64,000 nucleotides of DNA, taken from positions 1,922,001 through 1,986,000 of the forward strand of contig OZ244151.1 of the NCBI GenBank assembly GCA_965216195.1, given 5' to 3'. A program made the position numbers and the translations under genes. Shown one piece after another: positions 1-8,687 of this stretch. Under the pieces are notes generated by a model. The model did no database searches. It was given only the letters and a program-made list of their open reading frames with translations, and was not told the DNA's origin. Position 1 is the stretch's first letter, and every line of letters begins with the position of its first letter. The DNA is from Aridibacter sp965216195 (GTDB taxonomy: Bacteria > Acidobacteriota > Blastocatellia > Pyrinomonadales > Pyrinomonadaceae).

Positions 1-1144
1 CAGCCTGCTTTTCGATTTCGAGGGTTCCTATCTCTTTCTCAAGACCCAACGCTTTGGCGCCGCCAAGTGTGATCGTCTCTAACCAGGTCTCGGAATTCAA
101 AAACTTTGACCCGCCGTCGCAGGTTCTCGAAACCAGAGAAGCAAACCGCGCCTCCTCAAATAGGTCGCAAGTGTTGTTACTCGCCAGTGAGTCACTTCCG
201 AGACCAACACAAACTCCGGATTCCAAGAATTTCCTAAGTGGAGCAATCCCATGCCCAAATTTGGCGTTTGACTTTGGACAATGTGCAATTCCGGATCCTG
301 AGTTTTTTATAAGCTCTATCTCTTCGTCGGAAACTCTAACGCAATGCGCCAGTAAAGGCTTTGCCTCAAGTACGCCAATCTCGTTGAAATAGCTCACAGT
401 GGATTTTCCGGGTGACCGCCAATTAACCTCAGCTTTTTTATAGATATCCGAAAAGAAACCTTTGTCCTCGAGCATCAGTTCTTCTTCATGCTGCGATTCA
501 GCTGTATGAATCGTAATAGGTATCTCTTTTTTAACGGAAAACTCGCTGATGCTTCTAAATAACTTTTCGCTTACCGTATAGGGAGCATGGGGCGACAAAC
601 CAACCTGGACGCGTTTCGTCTCCCTCCCTCTAAGCTCTTCGAACTTCGACAAAAGAATTGAGAAATTTTCGTCCGCTGCAGCACTATCCGGTGAAAACTC
701 CGTTTCCTGAAACAAAACTCCCCTTAGTCCGAGGGCTTTAAGTGCCTCAAAACCCGCTCTTCCAAACCGACCGATATCACCAAAACAAGTTACACCCGCC
801 CTGACGCCTTCAATCGCACCATGCAGAGCCGAAAGAAGTATCTGATCATCGGAAAGTTTCTCGGCGCGGGTTTTTGTAAGTGTCGTCAGCCACGATGCAA
901 AATCGTCGTCAAATTGATCGAGAAATCCTCTGAGTATCGAGAGTTCGAGATGAGAGTGGCAATTCACCAGCCCGGGCATCAGAATCGAGTTTCGAAAATC
1001 TTCTTTTTCAGCGTTTTTGTATTTTGATTTGAGTTCTTCGGCCTTCCCAACCGCAGCGATGCGGCCGCTTTCAACTGCCACCGCACCATCGGAGATCGGC
1101 TCCGACGAGATCGGAAGAACGTATTCAGCAGAGTAGATTTTCAT
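1..1144 (-). CDS. Amidohydrolase, ATZ/TRZ (MtaD-like) family, C-terminus cut by window edge
   Basis: This cytoplasmic metal-dependent hydrolase probably deaminates a purine-type substrate such as S-adenosylhomocysteine, methylthioadenosine or aminodeoxyfutalosine. About 381 residues are visible, and the gene runs off the left edge. The metal motif HSH is at residues 63-65 (NCHSHLELS). It is followed in family order by HTAESQHE, AHCVRVSD and GSDSLASNN, the usual metal and active-site blocks of the SsnA/MtaD subgroup. The ATG at 1144 is preceded by a GGAAGG purine stretch and lies 7 nt after the lytic transglycosylase stop, so the two are probably cotranscribed. The family call is firm; the substrate is not determined by sequence. 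A role in the futalosine menaquinone pathway is possible, but no mqn gene is visible nearby. Confidence 0.88.
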   Translation of the reverse strand, partial: MKIYSAEYVLPISSEPISDGAVAVESGRIAAVGKAEELKSKYKNAEKEDFRNSILMPGLVNCHSHLELSILRGFLDQFDDDFASWLTTLTKTRAEKLSDDQILLSALHGAIEGVRAGVTCFGDIGRFGRAGFEALKALGLRGVLFQETEFSPDSAAADENFSILLSKFEELRGRETKRVQVGLSPHAPYTVSEKLFRSISEFSVKKEIPITIHTAESQHEEELMLEDKGFFSDIYKKAEVNWRSPGKSTVSYFNEIGVLEAKPLLAHCVRVSDEEIELIKNSGSGIAHCPKSNAKFGHGIAPLRKFLESGVCVGLGSDSLASNNTCDLFEEARFASLVSRTCDGGSKFLNSETWLETITLGGAKALGLEKEIGTLEIEKQA

Positions 1145-1151
1145 AGAGGAG

Positions 1152-1724
1152 CTACCTTCCTTCACGATAGCGTTTTAGAATTGAACTCACGTAGGCTTTT
1201 GTCGAGGATATCGAGATTCGATCTATAAACTCCGCTTCCGAGAGTTTTGAGGGTTCAGTATTTCGCGTCCACTCCTCAACCCTGCTCGCCCCTGCGTTGT
1301 AAGCGGCGAGCGACATAGCGGTTTCGGCAGGAAAATCACGGTAGTTTTCACTCATCTTTTCGAGGTACCAGCAGCCGACCTGAATGTTCCTTTCCGGCTC
1401 GCGCAAAAACTCATTGACATTTTCCTGGGTTCGTTTTTCGAATTCCTTAAGCCCTGTTTCCTTCGCCCATTCGCGGGCAACCAGGGGCGTCACCTGCATT
1501 AGACCGACTTCCTTGTCCGCACCAACCTTCCACGCGCTAAAGTAAGACTCTTCATGAATAACGCTCCAAACTAAGCGTTCATCAAGCCGGTAAACCTTTG
1601 CCTGCCTTGCAATTAAGTCGTCGTATCGGTGCTGCCAATATTGATCGAAATAGTAATAGCCGATGGCTCCGCCGCCTATGAGCAGAACCAGCGCAATTAC
1701 TATATAGACAACGTATCTCGGCAT
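1152..1724 (-). CDS. Membrane-anchored lytic transglycosylase (SLT domain)
   Basis: This 190-residue protein should cleave the MurNAc-GlcNAc bond of peptidoglycan in the periplasm. A single hydrophobic segment (residues 4-25) anchors it. The SLT fold then shows the catalytic Glu59 in HEES, the GLMQVTP block at 74-80 and the AAYNAG block near residue 142. This is the organisation of the Slt70 catalytic domain alone, without the superhelical arm of Slt70, so it resembles short MltE/YjbJ-like enzymes. It is 31 nt downstream of a small conserved-looking ORF and 7 nt upstream of the amidohydrolase on the same strand. The link to the amidohydrolase is probably only transcriptional. Confidence 0.9.
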   Translation of the reverse strand: MPRYVVYIVIALVLLIGGGAIGYYYFDQYWQHRYDDLIARQAKVYRLDERLVWSVIHEESYFSAWKVGADKEVGLMQVTPLVAREWAKETGLKEFEKRTQENVNEFLREPERNIQVGCWYLEKMSENYRDFPAETAMSLAAYNAGASRVEEWTRNTEPSKLSEAEFIDRISISSTKAYVSSILKRYREGR

Positions 1725-1755
1725 GACAAACCTATACTCTTAGAAGTCGGAAAGG

Positions 1756-1953
1756 CTACCTATCTCCAGTTTTCTCCCTGTCTTCATCCGGCTTATCACC
1801 ATTGGCCGAACCAAAACCGAAGTTTTTGCCTCCTTTCGAAATTTTTCCTGAACGCACCATCTCGGCAAACAGATCTACATCGAAATCCGCTTCGCGCGAC
1901 ATCTGTTCGCGGATTTCGAGCAAGATTTCAAGGAATTTTGGTCGGCGGTACAT
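1756..1953 (-). CDS. Small hypothetical protein, 65 aa
   Basis: This is an unrecognised soluble protein. It starts MYRRPKFLEILLEIREQM, followed by an acidic helix-like segment (EADFDVDLFAEMVRSG) and a low-complexity Gly/Lys/Asp tail. There is no signal peptide, membrane segment or cysteine. It is accepted as a gene because its composition is protein-like, it fills the gap between two genes on the same strand, and it ends 31 nt before the lytic transglycosylase start. An overlapping plus-strand frame (1629-1958) has no comparable support. The function is unknown; it may be a small regulator or partner within this operon. Confidence 0.6.
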   Translation of the reverse strand: MYRRPKFLEILLEIREQMSREADFDVDLFAEMVRSGKISKGGKNFGFGSANGDKPDEDREKTGDR

Positions 1954-2008
1954 ATTGATTTGATAGTAAATAGACAGCTTTTATTGGTCAACCGTAAAAT
2001 CACCAATT

Positions 2009-2470
2009 CTAAAGGGTGTGGACCAGAAATTCAGGAGTGACGACCATCGGCACGAAAAATCCGGCCGCAGTATTAAAAAGTCTTACTCGGGCCTGCTTTC
2101 GGACGTTAGCGATATGACCAAAATTCCATGTGACCAAATAGTCTATTTTGTAAAACGACGCCAACGCAACGTGCATTGCATCGCCAAGGTATTTCCGGTG
2201 AAAGATACCGCGTGAAACATATCCTTCCGCTAAAATCGCCGCTTCCTGCGCGAGATTTAATTCCTCGATCGGTTTGATTAAATTTAGGTAGCTTCCGCGA
2301 TGAGGTTCGGATAGGCACTCGAGTTCGCGTTTTACAAGGATCGATGTAAACGGCTGATATTCTTTAAGTTCGTGCTCCCACCAACGTATCGTCATATCTC
2401 GCCGGAAGGGTTCCCCGTTGTCGAGGTATGCTCCGACTACCGATGTTTCAAGATAAACACTTTTTTTCAT
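2009..2470 (-). CDS. Orphan PIN-domain nuclease (VapC-like)
   Basis: This 153-residue protein is a single PIN domain, the fold of VapC-type toxins and related single-strand RNases. The acidic metal site can be followed as Glu8 (YLETSVVGAYLD), Glu49 (VKRELE), Asp97 (GDAMHVALA) and the closing VTWNFGHIAN block near 113-122. Glu replaces the usual first Asp, which is common in one PIN subgroup. VapC toxins normally follow a 60-90-codon antitoxin gene. Here the 84 nt upstream hold no ORF, and the next gene upstream is an unrelated protease. It may therefore be a solitary remnant or a PIN protein with a housekeeping role. The family is clear; toxin activity is uncertain. Confidence 0.82.
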   Translation of the reverse strand: MKKSVYLETSVVGAYLDNGEPFRRDMTIRWWEHELKEYQPFTSILVKRELECLSEPHRGSYLNLIKPIEELNLAQEAAILAEGYVSRGIFHRKYLGDAMHVALASFYKIDYLVTWNFGHIANVRKQARVRLFNTAAGFFVPMVVTPEFLVHTL

Positions 2471-2554
2471 TAAAAACCCTCTTCAAAGATTTTAGCTTTA
2501 CGAAACACTACAAGTAAAACCAAATCCTCGAAAAGGGTTAAATTTTGGCCCGCC

Positions 2555-4138
2555 CTATTTCCCGTGGGGCACGAAGGTAACCTTAGACCCCTTGAAATCA
2601 AATATTAGACGATAATCGCGTAGGAAATTACCACCCAGAATTCCAGCTTGTTCAAAGCCCGAGGTTTCGTTAATCAGATCCAAGTCAAGTGCAATCGCCT
2701 TTAAATCAGGTCTTGAAACTCCTCCAAAACTTACCTTAGGAAGCATAAACGACGAAACATTTTCCGTTATTCCGGCTGCTCCAATCACCCGCATTTTCTC
2801 ACCCAAAAGATGTGGTCTGAGTTCTTGGGTGCCGGCAAGCTCCTGAGAAATCACTGAAACGCTTGCCCCGGTATCGACGATAAAATTAAGCGGCGATTCG
2901 ATCCCCTGAAGTTTAACCTCACCGCTGAAAAATCCGCTCGAGGTAAGCCTTAAAGGTAAAACTAACGCTCCTTCCTCAACCGGTCTCGGTAAGGATTTCT
3001 TGTCTTTCTTTTCCAACGCAAAGGTTCCGTTTCCATAGTCGAGAGTTGCGACATACTTGGAAATCAGCGAAAGCCCTATGTAGCCATCTACGTCTTCCTT
3101 TTTATTGTGAAATTCGCGGATATAAACCGGCACGTTGCCAATGCGGGCGTCTCCTATAAAAACTCTATGGAGAAATCCATAAACGATGTCAAATTTCCCG
3201 TCTCCTCCCAGAGCTCGAGCTTTTCCACCCTTTGTCACCGACCGAATGCGAAGTCTTTTTGCCGTTTTATTTGAGATAACCGATATCCCGGATCCAGTGT
3301 CGAGCACAAAGTTTAGCGGCTTCCCACTTTTCCTCAAACGCACTTTGACGATTGGACGATTATTCAGAATACTCATCTTCACAACCGTTCGCCTTGCGCC
3401 TCCAAGATCATATAGAGACGATCTCGACCCTAAATATTTGAGAAATCTAATCAGCCCCTTAATTCTGTCGCGCCGTTCGGCATCCGCTGTATGAGCAATT
3501 CTCAAAAAAGTTTGATATGCCTCAGCCGATTCCTTGTACCTTTCCGCTCGCGCTGCAACCTGAGCAAGTGCAAACGCGAAATCAGGCTCCCGGCTATCGT
3601 ACCGAACCGCATCTCTTAGGTTTAGAATCGCCCTATTTATACGGTTTTCATAGAAATCAAGCATTCCCATCCCGGCCCAAGCCAAAGCTGTCCGCTTGCT
3701 CAACTTGAGCGCATTGGCCAATAAGCGCCTCGCATCTCGAAAGTTGCCCGCGGCAAGATAAGTTGCACCTAAAACGGCAAAAGCATATGAGTTTTTCGGT
3801 TCGGCCTTCGCAACTTCAAAAGAGTAGTTGTAAGCAGAAAGCAATTGCCTTCGCTTAAGCAACATATACGCCAATTCTAATTTTGCGAGACTGTTTTGGG
3901 GATTTCGCGCAATAACGCCTTTCAGAATTTTTTCAGCTTCAGAGAACCTACCTCGTCGAGAGATCCTTTTCGCCTGCTTAATTAACTTTTTTGTGTTTTC
4001 AAGGTTAGCTTTCTGCACATCATCCGGAATAGATGAGCGCGCAGTAGAGCCCAAAATTGCTAAACAAACCAATAAGAGCGAAGTTTTTCCGACAAACGAA
4101 AGGCGGTAACGCCGTGAAAAATCAGAAAAGAATTTCAT
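2555..4138 (-). CDS. Secreted TPR protein with two retropepsin-like aspartic protease domains
   Basis: A 527-residue exported protein. A basic start and hydrophobic stretch (residues 18-35) look like a signal peptide. Residues about 45-235 form TPR-type helical repeats, for example KNSYAFAVLGATYLAAGNF. Two retropepsin-like modules follow. The first has FVLDTGSGISVIS with Asp280 and the second FIVDTGASVSVIS with Asp422. Each is followed by a hydrophobic-Gly stretch (GYIGLSLIS, GILGGNFLRDYRLIFD) typical of clan AA proteases. Retropepsins act as dimers of one Asp each, so two modules in one chain could form a pseudo-dimer, as in pepsins. It likely acts in the periplasm or on lipoproteins; the substrate is unknown. 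Confidence 0.85.
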   Translation of the reverse strand: MKFFSDFSRRYRLSFVGKTSLLLVCLAILGSTARSSIPDDVQKANLENTKKLIKQAKRISRRGRFSEAEKILKGVIARNPQNSLAKLELAYMLLKRRQLLSAYNYSFEVAKAEPKNSYAFAVLGATYLAAGNFRDARRLLANALKLSKRTALAWAGMGMLDFYENRINRAILNLRDAVRYDSREPDFAFALAQVAARAERYKESAEAYQTFLRIAHTADAERRDRIKGLIRFLKYLGSRSSLYDLGGARRTVVKMSILNNRPIVKVRLRKSGKPLNFVLDTGSGISVISNKTAKRLRIRSVTKGGKARALGGDGKFDIVYGFLHRVFIGDARIGNVPVYIREFHNKKEDVDGYIGLSLISKYVATLDYGNGTFALEKKDKKSLPRPVEEGALVLPLRLTSSGFFSGEVKLQGIESPLNFIVDTGASVSVISQELAGTQELRPHLLGEKMRVIGAAGITENVSSFMLPKVSFGGVSRPDLKAIALDLDLINETSGFEQAGILGGNFLRDYRLIFDFKGSKVTFVPHGK

Positions 4139-4170
4139 AAATAGCTCCTTTTCGATAAGGGATCAATTTT

Positions 4171-4833
4171 CTACTTTAAAATCTCTCCGGTCTTCATAGA
4201 CCAAAGCACAAGATCCATCTCATCGAAATCAATTTCGATTTGGTCAGCAAAATTTTTCAAGTGGTTTTCAACCATTAGATACTTCGAACGCGTGTTTGGT
4301 GGCTTTGGTTCCTCGATTATTTTTAACTCGTAAAGACAATTTAGGACGTGTTTGTCCAGAATCGCGTACCCCTTCAAACCAATATTCCTAAGGTAATGAC
4401 TCGCTTCCTTATAACCTAAACCCTTTATTCTCTTTTCTTTAACAAGCCAATCGCGCCGGGCTAAATCATCATCGAAACCCATAAATTTTTCTCTCAGGCG
4501 CATTCCGCAGTGCTCTTCTAGAAAAGTTCTCGAAGCAATCACGTAGCGAGCTCGTGCTCTTGGGTAACGATGGCGCCCCACAAGCGCGTTCATAACGTCA
4601 TCGTGAGTACCGGTCTGAAGATGCGCACGTACAGCTTCAATCGACCTCAAACCCATCTTTGCAGAGCATCCGCCGGTGAAAAAACAGTAAACCATTTCTT
4701 CCCAAAGACGTTCGTCGGAGCCGTTTTTCCAAATTTCGCCAAATTCCGTTAGCCGTCCGCGAATTTCACTACGCCGCATCGCGTGAGCTTCCTTGATTTC
4801 TTCAATGGTTATCGGCTGTGTTTTCTTTCTCAC
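4171..4833 (-). CDS. ogg: N-glycosylase/DNA lyase, archaeal Ogg (Ogg2) type
   Basis: This 220-residue enzyme should excise 8-oxoguanine from DNA and cut the resulting abasic site by beta-elimination. The helix-hairpin-helix signature IKGLGYKEASHYLRNIG contains the putative Schiff-base Lys142, and the catalytic Asp160 lies in AILDKHVL. The 18-residue spacing equals that of Lys129/Asp147 in the Methanocaldococcus enzyme. The C-terminal block DEMDLVLWSMKTGEILK is also characteristic, since the family ends close to the lysine. The length is typical of the family. It is transcribed ahead of the double-retropepsin gene with a 32-nt gap. Ogg2 is mainly archaeal with a patchy bacterial spread, so ancient transfer is plausible. 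Confidence 0.88.
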   Translation of the reverse strand: MRKKTQPITIEEIKEAHAMRRSEIRGRLTEFGEIWKNGSDERLWEEMVYCFFTGGCSAKMGLRSIEAVRAHLQTGTHDDVMNALVGRHRYPRARARYVIASRTFLEEHCGMRLREKFMGFDDDLARRDWLVKEKRIKGLGYKEASHYLRNIGLKGYAILDKHVLNCLYELKIIEEPKPPNTRSKYLMVENHLKNFADQIEIDFDEMDLVLWSMKTGEILK

Positions 4834-5176
4834 GATTCCGTTGATTTTGCTTAATTTTATTGCCGTAAAACTGAGGTGTCAATAAAATTTCACATTTCCT
4901 TTATATCTTACAACTTACAACGATATTTGCATGAACAAAAATTCTCCTGGATATACTTCACAATTAAACGTTTATGATGTATAAGTGTTAGTAATTGCTT
5001 CTATAAGCAATTCGAATCCATGCATCCATTTGGAGCAAAATGGCATCTATTGGATGGTGATCGGAAATCGGTTCTGGTCAGTTTAGGGAGTGATTTAAGA
5101 GTTGTGGTATAATGGTTTTAGTTTCTTCATGGTCCGCAAGAAGAAACATCCCACAAAATCACACAAAAAATAATAA
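4834..5176. other. Divergent intergenic region (343 bp)
   Basis: This gap separates the minus-strand glycosylase from the plus-strand carboxypeptidase. It is AT-rich, holds only very short open frames and contains the extended -10 element annotated separately at 5105-5113. I see no RNA gene or repeat in it. Confidence 0.6.
5105..5113 (+). promoter_or_regulatory. Extended -10 promoter element for the carboxypeptidase gene
   Basis: TGG followed by TATAAT is a perfect extended -10 (TGnTATAAT). It lies 64 nt before the ATG of the DacB-like gene. No good -35 hexamer lies 17 nt upstream, as is usual for extended -10 promoters. Confidence 0.55.
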
Positions 5177-6604
5177 ATGAAAAGTTTTACCGGCAAAAAG
5201 TTAATTTGGTTGTCATTTGTGTTCGTATTTTGCTTCGGCGCAGGTTTTGACCTGAATGCGCAGACAAAAAAGAGAAAACCGCTCTACCAACCAATCACAA
5301 TCCAACCGGGTAAATCAAGACCGCGTACAACTCCTACACCGTTGGTTAAGAAAACCAGCAGTACAAGACCGATTGTAACGCCAGCGAAAAAGGCTCCGGT
5401 ACTTCGGGCCCGAACTACGCCATATCCTGCACTTGGATCTGTTTACATTCCCGGATACTCAGGAATTCTCGTCGAAAGCGAAAATGGTCGCGTAGTTATG
5501 GATAGCTATTCAAACCACGCCTTTAACCCAGCTTCCAACGTCAAAGTAGCCACTGCATATGCAGTTTTAAGAACCTTCGGACCTGGCTACCGTTTCAAAA
5601 CTGGTGTTTGGACCGACGGATATATTGATCGTGCTACCAAAACGCTCGACGGCAACCTATACGTTTCCGGTCGCGACCCGATATTAAATCACGAACACGC
5701 AATTTCGATCGCCCACGAATTAAACCGGCTCGGCGTAAACAAAATCGACGGTGACCTGATCGTTACATCGAATTTTGCGATGAACTTCAGCAACTCTACG
5801 AAAAGGTCTGCTGCTTCGTTGATGAGAACGATGAACGCCGTAAAAAGGACCTCGGCGGCAAATAGAGCCTGGAGAGAATATGTTTCAAATTCAGGAAGAT
5901 ATCTTTCAACGATAGTTGCGCCGAGTGTATTCTTCACTGGTGACAGCTACGTGCAGATGCTTCCCTCGAATGCAACATTGCTTCTTACCCATGAATCGGC
6001 TCCTCTTCGTGAGATTGTAAAAGCCACGATGAGCTACTCGAATAACTTCCTGTCGGAAAGATTGGGGGATATGTTGGGTGGAGCCTATCGAGTTGAGCAA
6101 ATCGTACAGCGAGACGCGCGAGTTGCGCCATTTGAATTCAATCTCCAGACTTGTTCCGGTCTAGGCATCAACCGCGTAACACCGCGGGCGCAAATGAAAC
6201 TTCTACGCACATTCAAGAAAATGCTTGGAAGATACGGAATGAGATTTTCGGACGTAATGCCGGTTGCGGGACTCGACGACGGTACGCTTAAGAAACGTTT
6301 CAAGGATGGATTCCAACTCGGAAGCGTTGTTGGAAAAACTGGCACTCTTCGTCAAACGGATCGAGGCGTCAGCACGTTAAGCGGCGAGATCACGACCCGG
6401 CAAGGAAAATTCTTCTTTGTGATATTTAATCAACGCGGAAACGTTTATACGTTCCGAAGTTTCCAAAATTCCTTCGTGCCGCTACTTCAAAGCCAATTAG
6501 GTGGAGCACGATCTATGGGATACGTTCCGGTTCCGATGGGACGCAGGCTCGCAAAATCGAGGGTGACGCGCCCGGTAAGGTCCTTTAACAGAGTTGAAGA
6601 CTAG
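5177..6604 (+). CDS. dacB: D-alanyl-D-alanine carboxypeptidase/endopeptidase, PBP4 (S13) family
   Basis: This 475-residue periplasmic penicillin-binding protein trims or cleaves peptidoglycan stem peptides. An N-terminal hydrophobic segment (residues 8-28, ending LNAQ) is a signal peptide. A Pro/Thr-rich linker to about residue 85 follows. The catalytic triad of motifs is present: SxxK as Ser120-Lys123 in NPASNVKVATA, SxN in SYSNNFLSERLG, and KTG in VVGKTGTLRQTD. The signature ASNVK close to the mature N-terminus fits the S13 family better than S11. It has its own extended -10 promoter and a strong terminator, so it appears monocistronic. An endopeptidase role is equally possible. The C-terminal Arg-rich tail has no recognised function. 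Confidence 0.9.
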   Translation: MKSFTGKKLIWLSFVFVFCFGAGFDLNAQTKKRKPLYQPITIQPGKSRPRTTPTPLVKKTSSTRPIVTPAKKAPVLRARTTPYPALGSVYIPGYSGILVESENGRVVMDSYSNHAFNPASNVKVATAYAVLRTFGPGYRFKTGVWTDGYIDRATKTLDGNLYVSGRDPILNHEHAISIAHELNRLGVNKIDGDLIVTSNFAMNFSNSTKRSAASLMRTMNAVKRTSAANRAWREYVSNSGRYLSTIVAPSVFFTGDSYVQMLPSNATLLLTHESAPLREIVKATMSYSNNFLSERLGDMLGGAYRVEQIVQRDARVAPFEFNLQTCSGLGINRVTPRAQMKLLRTFKKMLGRYGMRFSDVMPVAGLDDGTLKKRFKDGFQLGSVVGKTGTLRQTDRGVSTLSGEITTRQGKFFFVIFNQRGNVYTFRSFQNSFVPLLQSQLGGARSMGYVPVPMGRRLAKSRVTRPVRSFNRVED

Positions 6605-6632
6605 TAAAAAATTGATCGATTTTTACAAGCTT

Positions 6633-6663
6633 GGGAAGTGAGTTAAAACTCGCTTCCTTTTTT
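6633..6663 (+). terminator. Rho-independent terminator after dacB-like gene
   Basis: A 10-bp stem (GGAAGTGAGT with ACTCGCTTCC, one G-T pair) closes a TAAA loop and is followed by six T residues. It lies about 30 nt after the stop codon and ends this transcript before murJ. Confidence 0.85.
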
Positions 6664-6743
6664 CGTTGGACAATAGAGAGTTTACTTGTCGAAACCTGGT
6701 AAATGGTGCAAACTCTATCTGGTAAAACTTCGCCTCGAATCCT

Positions 6744-8495
6744 ATGAGCAGTTCTGACCAAACACCAACCGAACACAATCCCGAAATTCTTGACGAAACG
6801 GTTGCCGTTGAAAATTTAGTCGACGCAACGGAGTCCAAAACCGAGGAGCCGCAAAGTGTTGCTAAATCAGCAGGTATTGTATCGATTGCGGTAATGTTTT
6901 CGCGCGTCTTTGGACTTGTCCGCGAGATGGTTTTCTCTAGGTTTTTTGGTTCTGGCTATCTCTACGATACGTTTGTTGTCGCATTTCGAATCCCAAATCT
7001 CCTCAGAGATCTACTTGCCGAGGGAGCTTTATCGGTAGCCTTTGTAAAAGTATTTACAGATTATCAGGTAAACGTTAGCGAAAAGGAAGCGTGGCGGCTC
7101 GCGGCGATTGTTTTCAACTGCCTGGCAGTGGTATTAAGCGTAATTGTAGTATTTGGAATTATATTTGCTCCGTACTTTGTACCTTTAATTGCTTATAAGT
7201 TTCCACCCGAAAAAGCTCAGTTTGCTGCCTACCTTACACAAATAATGTTCCCATTCATCCTCCTCGTCTCGCTCGCGGCGGTGACGATGGGCGTCCTAAA
7301 CACCAAAGGGCGATTTGGAATCCCGGCGACGGCATCTACGGCTTTCAACATCGTTTCAATTCTATCCGGGCTTGGTTTTGCATATTACCTAAGCGGAGGC
7401 GACTGGAACCCCAAAGGTATAGGAGATGAAATCCCAGAACTTCCCGCCCAATGGGCAATTATTGGAATGGCAATTGGCGTTGTGATTGGCGGAATAGCCC
7501 AAATTGGCATCCAACTGCCCTCGCTTTTCAAGGTTGGTTTCAGTTTCAAACCGCTGCTGAGCTTTACGGACAAAGGTGTTAAACGGATCATACGCTTGAT
7601 GATCCCGGCTCTGATCGGAACTTCGGCAATTGAGGTTAAAGTTTTGGTTGATACCTTCGTAGTTTCGGGAATTCAGGGTGCGCAGGGCTGGCTCAGCTAC
7701 GCCTTTCGATTGATGCAATTTCCGATCGGTTTATTTGGAGCGGCGATAGCAATCGCCTCGCTTCCGACACTTGCGCGCTTGGGTTCGAAAAACAAAATTA
7801 GTGAGTTTCGTTCGACTCTTTCGAATTCGCTGGGGCTCGTTTTCCTTCTGACTATCCCTTCCGCGTGCGGATTAATTATTTTGGGCGAACCGATAATTCG
7901 ACTTCTCTATCAGGATGGCGCCTTCGATCCCGGTGATACGACCATGACGGTATGGGCTCTAAGATCCTACGCCATCGGTCTTGTAGGTTACGCCGCGATT
8001 AAAGTGCTCTCACCCTCCTTTTTTGCACTTGAGGATGCAAAAACTCCGATGTACGTCGCCGTTTCCTCAGTAAGCATTCACATCTTAGCGAGCTATTCGT
8101 TGATGACATATTTTAGCGGAATCGGAGTTACTCCCGACCGCCCTAATGGATACGGTCACATAGGTCCCGCCCTAGCAACTTCGATTGTTGCAACCTTAAA
8201 CTTTCTCGCCTTGTCGTTTTTAATGAGACGTAAAATCAAACGTTTAGAGACCCGCAGGATATTAGCATCACTGCTACGCGTGATTTTTGCCTCCGCTTTT
8301 ATGTCTGCTGCTTGTTATTTCAGTTATGCGTATTTGACTGGCTACTTCCCCGAAAAAGGACTTTTCGTAAAACTCATCGAAGCGTTTGTTCCGATTGGCT
8401 TAGGCGCCATAACCTTTCTAGTTTGCGCAAAACTCCTGCGCATCCGCGAACTGGATCAGTTAACAAATATTTTTAGAAAGAAGCTAGCCAAATAA
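6744..8495 (+). CDS. murJ: Lipid II flippase MurJ (MviN)
   Basis: This 583-residue inner-membrane protein moves lipid II to the periplasmic face for peptidoglycan synthesis. After a charged cytoplasmic leader of about 40 residues it shows the family signature VSIAVMFSRVFGLVREMVFSRFFG and then about 14 hydrophobic segments. The first helix pair carries the conserved arginines, and DTFVVAFRIPNLLRDLLAEGALS is the classical MviN block. The family is usually 510-530 residues, so the N-terminal leader and an extended loop near residue 215 (GGDWNPKGIGDEIPELP) add length. The ATG at 6744 is the first in frame. Upstream lies the dacB terminator. Convergence with a small minus-strand gene leaves only 6 nt after the stop. 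Confidence 0.95.
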   Translation: MSSSDQTPTEHNPEILDETVAVENLVDATESKTEEPQSVAKSAGIVSIAVMFSRVFGLVREMVFSRFFGSGYLYDTFVVAFRIPNLLRDLLAEGALSVAFVKVFTDYQVNVSEKEAWRLAAIVFNCLAVVLSVIVVFGIIFAPYFVPLIAYKFPPEKAQFAAYLTQIMFPFILLVSLAAVTMGVLNTKGRFGIPATASTAFNIVSILSGLGFAYYLSGGDWNPKGIGDEIPELPAQWAIIGMAIGVVIGGIAQIGIQLPSLFKVGFSFKPLLSFTDKGVKRIIRLMIPALIGTSAIEVKVLVDTFVVSGIQGAQGWLSYAFRLMQFPIGLFGAAIAIASLPTLARLGSKNKISEFRSTLSNSLGLVFLLTIPSACGLIILGEPIIRLLYQDGAFDPGDTTMTVWALRSYAIGLVGYAAIKVLSPSFFALEDAKTPMYVAVSSVSIHILASYSLMTYFSGIGVTPDRPNGYGHIGPALATSIVATLNFLALSFLMRRKIKRLETRRILASLLRVIFASAFMSAACYFSYAYLTGYFPEKGLFVKLIEAFVPIGLGAITFLVCAKLLRIRELDQLTNIFRKKLAK

Positions 8496-8501
8496 ACCTG
8501 G

Positions 8502-8687
8502 TTAATCTTGCAAAAATTTCCCGTTAAGAAAGTAACCCAAACCGCTCACGATTAAACCTAAAACCAGCATAAAAACTGCAAATTCAGGCTCGCCGGGAAC
8601 TTCCGTATCGTAAATTCCGAGACGCCAATCAAAGGAACAGTTTAGAAGACTAATAGGTGCCGCAACCAGGAAAGCGAAGCCCGACAA
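8502..8687 (-). CDS. Small two-helix membrane protein, start disrupted by one base
   Basis: The open frame encodes about 61 residues with two hydrophobic segments (GFAFLVAAPISLLNC and FAVFMLVLGLIVSGLGYFL). The only usable in-frame start is a TTG at 8687, which falls inside the first membrane helix. An ATG at 8716, a few bases after an AGGGGGG ribosome-binding stretch, is one base out of frame. Adding one A to the A5 run at 8709-8713 would give a natural N-terminus MKKFIILVIQLSGF. The gene is therefore either frameshifted, mis-sequenced at a homopolymer, or read by slippage. The function is unknown. Confidence 0.55.
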   Translation of the reverse strand: MSGFAFLVAAPISLLNCSFDWRLGIYDTEVPGEPEFAVFMLVLGLIVSGLGYFLNGKFLQD

